Assembly: GCA_013365325.1 (NCBI GenBank)
Contig: JABVXV010000037.1
Span: 186,001-250,000, forward strand
Direction: 5' to 3'
From: Dipetalonema caudispina
Lineage: Eukaryota; Nematoda; Chromadorea; Rhabditida; Onchocercidae
Length of the DNA: 64,000 nt
The notes under the pieces are model-generated. The model was not told where the DNA came from and searched no databases. It saw only the letters and a program-made list of their open reading frames with translations. Below are positions 38,411 to 49,274 of this stretch, one piece after another (the stretch's first letter is position 1; every line of letters starts with the position of its first letter). Both the position numbers and the translations under genes were made by a program.

Positions 38411-39710
38411 TTCAAATTAGCCCCATGAACGTAATATGCGCGTTCTCACTTCTCTTTTCATCTATTCTTTTAAAATCAAAGTCTGAAAAAAAAAAAAAAA
38501 AAACTTCGTCTAAAAATAGATACGCAATATGTAAAATATCTTTCCTACTATCCTCTCTACCATGTGAAATATCCCAGAAGGTCACATATATTACGGTGCT
38601 TGAACCAATTTCCGTTACAAAATGATTTCTTTTATATTTTAATATATTAATCAGATCTATCAAAAAGCTTTATCAGATATGCAAAGTTTAATCATTCCTC
38701 TTCAAAACTTTGCATATATCACTAATCTTTTTGGCAGATCTTTTAATTTTAGAATCAAAATTTTTGAAATTAAAAAATCTTCACTCTCCAAAATAACTTT
38801 TCCAGGATATTGCATTCCTGTAATGGTAATGTTTGTCATTACAGGAAAACAAATTGGTCATTACTGAATGACCAATATTCAGCTTTGATAATATGAATGA
38901 ATGCTTCCTTCCCACCTCTCTTCTCCTCCCGCTACATACCAATTCAGAAGGGATTAGCCAATCTCCCAACATCACATCATAATATCCTAACTTCAGGCTT
39001 TCTTTGCGCCAATTTAAAGTTGAAGAGAAATGAAATGGCCAATAAATCACATGCTATTTCTATCTAACCAATAAAATGCATATGTAGACAGAGAGAGAAA
39101 GAGAGACAGGAAGAGAGATTTGTCGATACATGATGAATTGATCTGTTGTGACGAGGATGGATCACTTAGCTTAAGGAAGGAAGTATATAGCAGTACACTT
39201 TATGCAATAAGAGGAGGGGACGGATAAGCTAAGGAAATCAATTCGAAGAGAAAGAAAATTGTTGTTATGGAAATTTTGTATGCATCATCTATCTGATTGG
39301 TGCATTATAATTTAGCTTTTCATAGAAAGCTTTCAGTTTCTCTTAAACTGCTTGGTATTGTTAACTTTTTGATAAATTATTGATAATTAAAGTTAAAGAT
39401 GATGAATTGTCCACTCTTCCTTCTTCATTTTTTGTGTCCTGTGCTAATTTAGCCAAATTGAGCCAAAAAGATCTTTCGAAATGGTTGATCCATCCTAAGT
39501 TAACCTTTCAATAATTTGCTAGTTTAGCAGATGCGATCAGTGGAGTGGATAGGCTCGTAGTTGACCTTTCCGTATTCGGATTATAAACTTGTAATGTTGA
39601 TGATCAGTAACAAATATGAATCTTCTAAATTTTTAACCACATTTACTTATTTCCAAATTAGAATTTCTCTCGACAAGTTTTCTTACTACAAGATAAAACA
39701 AATGATCAGA
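38411..39710. other. Intergenic region between rcan and the mini-collagen
   Basis: 1.3 kb without coding signal. It contains the putative rcan spliced-leader acceptor (minus strand, near 38483-38501, poly-T then CAG) and a purine-rich GA tract at about 39089-39118. The 3' UTR of the mini-collagen should lie in the right-hand part. Confidence 0.5.
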
Positions 39711-40822
39711 TCAAGCTTTGCAGCACACATGAAGTGGTATATCGGTGATCATTCGTAGTGGTTGCAACACTTCTCCATAATCTGTGTTCGATATGAATCC
39801 AGTAGGACATTTACCCACTAGTACCAAGCATGTTTCATCATCATCCGGTATAGCTGTAAACCAATTATAGCTCAAGATTTTGCATACAAAGAAATATATT
39901 TCATCACTTTAAGCTGTCGTATTGCAGCAAGATAGAAATTACGAGGTGCTCTGATATGCATACTTTACAAGAAGTGGATAGGAATTGTTTATTTTACTAA
40001 ATTCATTTTACTATTTTATACCTGGTGGCCCTCGTGGTCCTTGTGGTCCAGGTGCACCTCGTGGTCCAGCAGGTCCTGGTGCTCCTCGTGGTCCTGGTTT
40101 GCATTTACAATTGGTTTTTCCTTTAAAAGAAAGTGTATATGTTGTAGATTCTTTACAAATATTTGGCTTATTATTCAGATAAAATGTTAACCAAATACTG
40201 AGTTACATGGAAATACATTTTAAAGTTATCATAGCTGCTAGCTAATGTTATCATAACTATCATAACTACCATAATGTTATTGGTACCTATAAGCATACTT
40301 ATACCTCTACCTTGATTTTGATTGCGATATACAATTTCATCGTGCATATTCCGCTCTTCCAGCATTTTATCCAAACGCTGCAAAAATTTCACTCTAGCAA
40401 TTTTATAAAAATCAAACAATAAAAGGTAAATATTTGTAATTCCAATGTTCATCATTCCAAAGAATGATATTTTACCTGACCTGACGTATTTTCAACATTT
40501 TTCACCTCTTAGAAGAATATTTATTTTCTTTTGAAAGTTACTACGAATGCCATTATTCTTGTTACTATTATTGCTATTAGTAAAATAACAATAATTATTA
40601 TTATTGTTAGTATTGCTATTATCATTACTATTGTGATGATAATGATCATACTCTTTGTAGATTATTGATGATAGCACTTTGCATGTTGACTTGTCTTACT
40701 ATATTACCATATTCCATGGATGTATCCATTTCCATTATCACTTCTTTCGCCAAATACACAACTCCATAAATTACAAAGAAAATTTTCGAATTCATTTCTT
40801 CTAAATATTGATTTGTGTTCAT
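39711..40822 (-). CDS. Very small transmembrane-type collagen (mini-collagen)
   Basis: Five exons in phase, read 40822-40652, 40505-40476, 40377-40311, 40093-40022 and 39853-39711, give 160 residues. The order is a short cytosolic start, a hydrophobic segment (SKIFFVIYGVVYLA, about residues 12-25), a helical coiled-coil-like stem, a triple helix of only eight uninterrupted Gly-X-Y triplets starting GPRGAPGPAG, and a cysteine-containing tail with TCLVLVGKCPTGF and a closing CCKA. This is the layout of membrane-anchored (MACIT-like) collagens, but the helix is extremely short. The tail is homologous to the last exon of the decayed collagen at 42277-42461. The ATG follows a TTTTTCAAG acceptor by one base, suggesting trans-splicing. 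The 30-base second exon is the least certain piece. Confidence 0.7.
40556..40640. repeat. ATT/AAT-rich imperfect microsatellite in mini-collagen intron
   Basis: Repeated TTA, ATT and CTATT units run through the first intron of the mini-collagen gene. This is low-complexity sequence, and the asparagine-rich minus-strand open frame across it is an artefact. Confidence 0.7.
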
Positions 40823-42276
40823 GCTTGAAAAAGTAACGAAAAATTGGCCCGTTATAAATCAAGTTATTGAATAGGTGTTACTTGATCATATCATATCGGA
40901 TCTATCAGTTTCATCAATGATTAACCTAATAGCGCTTCATTTCAATTTGTCATACATGTTATCTTTCAAAATACTTGAAAAGTACTTCCTTTTATAGCAT
41001 GCATACATTGATGTATTGCACGGATAAGAAATTTTTGCACTAAGCTAACAAAAACATTGCATGAAATTTGCGCAATTTTCGAAAAGCTCTTTAACTAATC
41101 AACTTTCTCTGTTAATATTTAATTATTGCTTCATAAATTGAGGTTAGATTCTTTGTAAAAAAAAAAAAAACAAAAAAACCTTCCGATAACCAAAATTTTT
41201 ACTCATATCCCTATAAATATCTGATCAAAAAGTAAACATTATATCTCTACAGTTAAATAATACCTGCTTTTCATTATCACATATCCGAATGGGAAGCAAA
41301 TTATCATCAGTTAGATACCACAAACCTAACAAAAAGCAACATTACCTAAATTAGAGCTATATTTTAATATACTGGAGTAAGTTTTGAAAAAAGAAATACT
41401 ACAAAGTCAATAAGAATTACGAAATCTTCCACTTGGTTGGATAAATGGGTTAGAATAAATTGTCTAAGAATAAGAGCTATAAGCAAACACCTGCTTGAAA
41501 GACTGATTTATTACTTACTTTTCACTCCTTAGATCTTCTGCTTACATTACTCATCTTATCCTCCTCTATCTCTTCTACAATTTTTCATTTTCAGGAAGTT
41601 TCAGAAGAAAATTTCAAAAAAAAAAACTTTCAAGGGAAAAAAAAAAGAAAGACAAATTAATGTTCCAAATCAACTTGCCAATATGAATCAATCACCAACA
41701 AACATTTCAATAACTATTTATTTTTTTTTTCCATTTAATTCATCACATTATTTGTGAAAATATCTCCGTTGAATATGTTTTAACTAATCGATTGATGCTA
41801 TAATGGATATGAAAATACAAATCAAATATCATAATTTTCAAGATGATTTTAAGTAAAATAGACTTTAAACATAATTTAATATTGCTAATGCTATCTGATA
41901 TTTGATTAAATTTTAAAAGCGATATACAAGAATGCGGTTATAATAACTCTGTCTCATTTTTACTAAAAGATAACTTGTCTTTTGAACCAAAGCAATTAAA
42001 AGCTTTAAGGTCAGATTTCTTTTTCAAGCCAATTTTTAAAACTGAAAAATACAAAAGTAATTAATTAATTAGCAGCATATGTGTTATAATATTTCTAAAA
42101 ACGAAACATAATAATGGTGTGATAACGTGAAGGAAAAATGATTGTTTGACCTTTAACACATATCATAAACCATCGAAAAAGTTGCATAGAAGTAAAATAG
42201 CTTAGTATATTTAAAAGAAAAAACAGTTAGTTAAGCATTTTCATGATCTTTCACTGTGAAATAGCATGAAATACCT
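40823..42276. other. Intergenic region between the two collagen loci
   Basis: 1.45 kb, very AT-rich, with poly-A tracts near 41158-41177, 41618-41647 and 41720-41730. No coding frame was seen. It should hold the mini-collagen promoter and the 3' flank of the decayed collagen. Confidence 0.5.
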
Positions 42277-45200
42277 TTATTTACAACATGCTTGTACCTT
42301 AAATTCCTGCCATATTTCCTGCTTTTCTTTACGCATCACTAATGAATATTCTCCAAAACGATAACTTTCTATGATTCTATCATATGTTGTTACTTCAGTA
42401 AATGATGGTGGACAAGTACCAACCGATAGAATACAGTAACCTCGATCGTCAACTAGCCAACCTACAAATCAAAATATTAAATACAGAATTATTTTGAGAT
42501 TTCGTGAAAATTAAATTATATATTTTAATATAGAAGTTTTTTCCTTTGTTAAATGATGAATTTAAAGTGGATAGATGGATATTATGGGTGCATCAATTAG
42601 TAGAAACTATGAGTGGAATGCTATTGTTGAGAAATAAATTAAAATTATATCTATTTGAAAGTCAATTATGCTCCTCCGCTTCTTATTATTAGTATTTCCT
42701 AAGTTACAGTTAAAGTATGAGAATGACTTTCTAAAATAGAACTCATTTCTTTTTGCTAAACAGATGCTATTATGGAACTCATCTGGCAAACCAGGAAGGC
42801 CATCATGTCCTGGACTTCCTTTTGACCTGGGATATCCTGGTATACCAATATCACCCTTCTATCCAGATAGCCCTTGTAAACCCGGTGGCCCAATTGGTCC
42901 AGGCGAACCTGAAATTTCCTGTAATCGCTGCAATAATTGAAGATTTCGTTCTCCAGATTCATTATTCCTAAATTAATGCTTGTTCTTCCTAAATTTTCCT
43001 CTCTATGTGAAATAATGAAACAAGTTGAAATTATCGACAAGGCTTTGCAGAAGTTTACAGATATTTGTTCATTATTTCAACATAATTCCTTAGGAGATAT
43101 TTTTTTGTTCTATTAATTTCCGTCATAAATTTTCATCTTGGATACTATGTAAAAAAAATTTTTCCTTCCCATATCTTCCTTTTTACATTGTTATACCTTC
43201 TAATCCCGGCAATCTAGGTAGTCCAGGTTCACCAATTCTGCCCGATTGTCCCGGTAAACCATTTAACCCTGGTTTCCCTTTCTCGCCAGGGAATCCAAGC
43301 AATCCTTAAATATATTTTCGTGTAACGTCAAATTTGTTATTGTAACAGATCATTTTTCATTTTACTTTAAAACAGAATGTTTAAAAATACGCACCACTTG
43401 AAATGATTATTTGTGAATTATCTCAACAACCTTAAAAAAAACTTTAAAATATTGCTATTCTCTTCACAGGACTTTACATTTTCTTATATCTCCGAATTAT
43501 TTTTGTAATTAGAAATGAAAAAGCAAGTTATTACTTCATTTATAAAGAATTTTTTCATGTTCTCACCTGGTTTCCCCTGAATTCCTGGATCTCCTCAATC
43601 ACCCTTTGATCCAGGAATACCATTACGACCAGCTAGTCCTGGCATTCCTTCCATCCTTTTGTACCGGGCTTTCCTGCTATACCTGGAAGACCATATTTGC
43701 CTGGCAAGCCAGGATTACCCTAAAGTTATTAATTTGCTCAATTTCATCACTTTTAATCTTATCGTACATATTATGTAAAAATTCAACTTTATTTTTTTCT
43801 TACTTCTTTTTCCCAGAAGTAAGAATGTGATATTACAAGACAGCCAAGTTAAAGAGGATTAATTTGCAAGAAATGCAGAAACAAGGCATCTCTAGCTGGC
43901 TTAAATGAAACTTAGCTATACACTGCGTGATTGTTACCGAGAAATAATTATTCTTTTAACCATGAAGTTATAATTAACAGATAAGATAACAATACTCACC
44001 TGTGAACCTTTATCTCCTTTACTTCCCAGGTGATTTGTCTCACCAATCTCTTCTTTTCTTTCAAGCATTTCAGTCACTTTTTGTATTATCTTGTTCATTT
44101 GTTCAGCTGAATAATTTTTTGTTTATGAAAATTTCAAATAATTTTTGTTCTTTTCGTCTATTGTCAGATTCTGAGGTACATTAAATACGAAACTATAACA
44201 CTCATACCTGGTAGTCTTTGTTGAAGCTTTGAAATTTCCAACTGCATGTCAGTTATTATTGTCAACAAGTGCTCTAATCGTTCATATAAATGGTGTGTAT
44301 ACTAAATAAATAAATAAATAAAATGAGCTTCACCAATTAATTAATTAAATAGTTTAAAAGAGACAAAAGATGAAAAATGCTAGTATCATGCCTTCAACCA
44401 TTTTGCAATATTTATCAGCACTTTTGGATTTGAGTGTGATATTCTCGATGTTACTGAGATGTGATTCCATGATGTACATTGTTATCCTTGCCGGTCTGTC
44501 CTTAGATATGCTAATTTAGCTACGAGATATAGCATTATTATCATCATCGCCATTATTGACATCAATTCGTTATCAAGCTGATAGTCAATGAAATTTTCGA
44601 CTTAAAAATATGCATAGATAAAATGTAATAGAAAGTATACTAAGATGTATAAATGTTTGACGAACCAGTTGCAATGCTATCAGTTCTTTGTTTAAATTAT
44701 TTTTTTCATTTTCTGATATTTGCTGGTAGTTCACCGGTACAGCTAATACTGATAAGCTTAATTGCTGTAGGAAAAGGCACCATAATATTTTGTTGCAGGA
44801 AAAACGTTGTAAACACTTCAACATACCACTCAAAAAGGACAGTTAGCTGATCTCTGTTAATTAGTCCGCTACAAAATTTCATAAACATATTTTCGTAAAA
44901 TTCCATCAAATTACTTAACAATAAAAAAAATAACAGTATAGATGAAATGATTGTTACATTGAAAAACAGTAAGTACTGCAATAGTTTATACTTTTACCTA
45001 AGTAGATTCCAGTTCAGTTGAAAAAAATTCGGTTCGATACTTTCATTCATTTAAAGAAAACTTAAAGAAATTAAATAACCTTTGGATGAAATCGTTAAAG
45101 GAAAAAAAAAAAGAAGATTAAAAAAGCTCACTGGTTAGCAAACTCTTCAGTACTATTATATCCAGAAATCTACCTAATCTTTCAATCACATAGCAGAAAC

Positions 45201-45530
45201 GTTAGCAATTTGCATAGATCATAGTATGATCTAGCCCTGGATACATTTTAGTGAAGAATGAACTCGTAGGTATTCATAAGCAATTTTTTTTTTTTTTTTT
45301 TTTTTTCAGAAATACTAAACATAAACTGCTAGGGAAGAAGTGAAAATAAAGCGCACTCGACCCGTCTAAACAAATTTTGCAGGATTTATCTGATAATTCA
45401 GAAATTCAATCTCTTTGAAAAGTCCACCTGACTAATGCTATCCATCATTTGATGCATCTCCTCCTTCATGATATTGTTTTCATTTATAGCTTCAATACTT
45501 TCAATTATATTTCTTTTCTTGAACCAAAAA
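42277..45530 (-). pseudogene. Decayed membrane-type collagen gene
   Basis: Exon remnants, read right to left, are about 45530-45428, 44500-44399, 44301-44208, 44106-44000 (coiled-coil stem), 43719-43567, 43304-43197 and 42908-42783 (Gly-X-Y), and 42461-42277 (cysteine tail with YCILSVGTCPPSF and final CCK). The phases still match across most joins, so the ancestor was one gene. The damage is clear. In 43719-43567 a one-base deletion breaks the frame (153 bases where phase needs 154) and a TGA falls inside Gly-X-Y. In 42908-42783 a TAG interrupts Gly-X-Y and a Gly is replaced by Arg. In 43304-43197 another Gly is Arg. The donor after 42783 reads ATGAGT instead of GTGAGT. The last exon is still open. 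The 5' end and the membrane anchor were not found. Confidence 0.85.
44302..44323. repeat. (TAAA)n microsatellite
   Basis: About five AAAT/TAAA units directly upstream of the acceptor of the coiled-coil exon 44301-44208 of the decayed collagen. Confidence 0.8.
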
Positions 45531-46892
45531 TCTTTCCACTTCCTTTTTCCACATCAGTAATAGAAGTTATTTGCGAAAAAAAAAAAAAAAAAATAATCCG
45601 ATGAAAATTCCGGTAATTGCTACATTATCCGTCCTGTGATTTTCGCAATCAAACACCAAAACTGTATATCAATTTTATAGTAATATCTTATAATTTAATT
45701 GTATCTTATCTGGTTGTAAAGCAAGCTTCATAGGTTTATTGCTTACTTCTACTAAGTGATATTAAGTTATTAATCTCGGAAAAATAACAAAACTAGGGTT
45801 AACTTACCATGCAAAACATTATCAATCTGATAATTCCTTTAGAATTCTTAATCAGAAAAAATTCCTTAAATTTTTCGACATTCCAGTGAAAAAGATTTTA
45901 AAAAGATCATTTCTTGCTTCAAGAAGTATATCGGTTTGTGACTTTGATACAGAAAAAAGAATATTTAAAGAGAAAGTTTCATTGAATTCAATAAAAATAA
46001 TATCCATTTAGCACCTTTGCCGTCGACTACATGCAGCATTTTTTCTTCAGATTCTGAATTAAAATTTTGATTTCCATTCGCAGTATAACAAATCCATGTT
46101 TTGGATTTCTAAGATATCATATTTTTCCACACATGATAGGTAACATTTTTATCACTGGATTCATATCTGCATGCCACCAGAATATAAAATATAGTAAAGA
46201 AACTGCTTATGCCATCCTGATTATAAAGCTAAGCCTTAACATGTAGTAAGATCTAGCAGTAGTTATTTATTGCTCAAAATCTTGAAAAAAGTTCCTGGAG
46301 ATTTACGCGTCAGTATTATAGAAAAAACGAGATTCTTTTAACCCAAAGGATTGTAAGAAGCACTAAGTATAAAAAAATACGGAACATCATATTTTCACAG
46401 TAAGATGATAAATAAAATATGCAATATTTTCTCTTTAATTAAAACTTTCAACAAAAGCAACACTTTCACTGAATATCATAAATATTACAAACGGTGAGAG
46501 AATGATGACCAACAAAAAGGTTAGAAGAAATTGTATATACAAATTATAAAATATATCTAATTTTTCAAATATATATATCACCATTACCACACCTTCTCAT
46601 GCTATTTCAGCTGAAAATTTACTTTCTACTACCAATTAAACCTTAAATTTCATGCATATACTTAAAACTGAATCATGAAAGCAATTAGGTTTTCCATTAA
46701 AATGAACGAAGTCCCGAATTTTGAAAATAAGGAAAGAATCAGGTCAAAGTCTATATTGAATAAGACAATGATTTAGATGATGCAGGACATTTAACAGATT
46801 CTGCACAATTTCATGAAAAACAAATAAAAGTCAAATATTATCGAAACAATCAGTTTCATGGAATTACAAATGACGGTTGTTCACAAGCTGAT
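45531..46892. other. Region upstream of the decayed collagen, no gene seen
   Basis: 1.36 kb, AT-rich. It may hold unrecognised 5' exons of the decayed collagen and the 3' UTR of the TPR-like gene. No coding signal could be supported. Confidence 0.45.
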
Positions 46893-49053
46893 TTACTGAA
46901 GCTCGTTGAATTTCTCATTCAAAGTGATTCCAGTATTACGGGTCATCTGTTTAGAATTTTCTATCATGCCACGCAGTTTCATCCATACTCCCTCACAACA
47001 ATGAAAGAGAAATTGATTTTTCAGCGCTTTTGCAACGCTATATTGTCGGCTGCAAATAATTTCGTTCTATTTTACAAATATTTCATCAAATTTACCGTAG
47101 TATGAAAGTAATAAAATTTCGACATTCAAAATATGACAAATATGTGCGCCAGAAGTTTCAAACAATCCGGAAAGATACCATTATATATGTTACACGTTTC
47201 CAATGAGCAAATTAAAAGCAAAAACTTGATTGACGTCGAAGATCTCACGCAAAAAACAGTGTGGAATGAAGGAACAAGATGATATATATTAACTGGACGG
47301 ATCAGTCCTGATATGAACGCAAAGTAATTAAAGCTACAATAGCACTAAAATATCTTTGTGAAAATTCTAATGAGCTAATCATAGAGCACACATACTTCTT
47401 ATCATTTAGAACAAAACTTTCATATATTCACCAAGATCAGCAGGATAATCTGGTCATTCAGTATTTAGTTCTACTACATAATCCAAACGTCTAATCATTT
47501 TCATTTAATCCCCATGCATAACTATTCAAAAATAAATTACCGAATAATTTTCGCAGCTGCACGATATCTTTTTGTCTGCATTAAGCTGATTGAAATATAT
47601 AATTTACAGCGTGAAATCAGAACCGGATCACCAATATTATTAGCAAGTTGCAGTTGACTATAGGAAACAAGTTCTGCTTTTTCAGCCTATAAAAACTAGA
47701 TGTAAATCAGCAATTTTTAATAATATAACATAAAACACTTCACTTTTGAGATGATTATACAAAAGTAAACAGTATGAAAATACTTTCATTGAAAAAATTT
47801 CGTTTTAATTATTTCGAGAGTAAAATTAGGAGTTGGATAAATTCGAAAAGAAAGATTAACCCACAAAATGCTTGTAATAATCACCCATAGCTGACAAAGC
47901 ACCACCGAAAGTAGATAAAATCCATAATGACTTCTCCAGCTCTAAACCTCTAACACAAACAGCAGAAATCCTGTAGTTCCTGAAAATGATGACAATTAAA
48001 TTATGCTCATTTTACTATGAGTTTTTCCCTTTTCCATTTAAAGCATTTATTTTTTTTCTTCCAAATTAATATTAATATAAGGAATTGGCTTTCATCAATT
48101 CCACTTTATCCATGAAACAACAAGCAAAAAACATCGCAAACGAAAATTATGCTCACCATTTATAGTCAATTTCACTAATCAACGGTTCGCGAAAATGAAT
48201 TACCAAATAAACATTCTAAATAGAAACGATAAATAAGCTTTTTAAGAAATAATTCGAAACTTAAAAATTTATTTCTCAAGTAAAGTCTGAGATGTAAAGC
48301 TAATTCCTATAAGAAAGCAGCTATTCAGAGATCCCCATCATTCTCCAGTTATATCCAGTTCAGTGATCCCACCAATGATGGTATAACACTTAAAATATGC
48401 TCAAAATTTTGAGAAAAAACCTCGCAAGATTACAACACCGCCATTAACGACTCAATGACTACAAGCGATAAAATTTCTGAAAGGAATATGATTATGAATC
48501 AAATGATGTTCAGAAGGAAACGAAGTGCAATAATTATCATAGTCACTATGTTGTTTCACTAAACAGAATCCAATAAACAGAAAATTTACCCTATCATCTG
48601 GAATACTGTAATTCCTCTTCAGAAAATTCAATAAGGTTCGTTTTACATATTCTGTCTGAATAGCATAAAGTAATGATGCCAGAAAATAAGTCGATGTTTT
48701 CCATCTTATAATCGATTTGCTTCTCGGTAATTCGTCATCCAATTTCGCATAGCAGATCTGCTGTGGCATTTGTAAGTTAAGTAATAAAGTACCACTGATT
48801 TTGAACCTCATTGAACATATATCTAAAACCAACCCAAAATTATAAAAGTAATATTTGCGAGCCAGAATTAAATGACAAATGTCTTGAACAGTCAGAAAAC
48901 CTCGTAAAATTACCGACCTTGCGAGTACAGTAATGCAACAGCTAAAACTATCAAAAAATGTATGAATTTTTAAAAGAAGTCTTCCATTAATAAAACATAA
49001 TTTACAACAAATTTTGCTCACTAATAAAACTTCGATTTAGTACGACCAAACAT
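46893..49053 (-). CDS. Unrecognised TPR-like helical protein
   Basis: Secure coding exons are about 48830-48590 (upper end uncertain), 48215-48157, 47979-47865, 47686-47541 and the terminal 47049-46893. The middle four-way join is exact in phase. The segments FGGALSAMGDYYKHF, AELVSYSQLQLANNIGDP and RYRAAAKII have the pattern of tetratricopeptide helices. The last exon ends ITLNEKFNELQ and stop. One or two exons between 47541 and 47049 are unresolved; a candidate near 47345-47270 encodes LEFSQRYFSAIVALITLRSY. A possible start is the ATG at 49053, nine bases after a GTTTTTAG acceptor, 222 bases past the stop of the upstream gene. The family is not identified. Position suggests it is the last gene of an operon. 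Confidence 0.6.
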
Positions 49054-49274
49054 TATGAAATCCTAAAAACTTATCCAGTATTTTCACTAGAGCCAGTGAT
49101 AAGATCCACAAATACAATTCAGCTAGATTTCACTTTCTCGCAAATTAATTCCCTCCCAAAACTTTGAAATTTTTCTAATTTCTTTGGATTTCAACGAAAA
49201 TATGCAGAATGTGGAAGTCCATCGAAAAAAAGACGTTACAAATAGAAGTACAGAACAAATACTGCTTGCAAATT

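Noticed and set aside
39985..40182. Plus-strand open frame rich in Gly and Pro that looks like collagen
   Set aside because: It is the antisense of the true Gly-X-Y exon at 40093-40022 on the minus strand. Only the minus reading gives regular Gly every third residue with matching splice phases.
40492..40677. Asparagine-rich minus-strand peptide
   Set aside because: It is a translation of an ATT/AAT microsatellite in an intron of the mini-collagen.
48452..49021. 189-codon minus-strand frame as a single-exon gene
   Set aside because: Only the middle part behaves like a coding exon. A donor at 48590 leads in phase to the exon at 48215, and the rest reads as translated intron.
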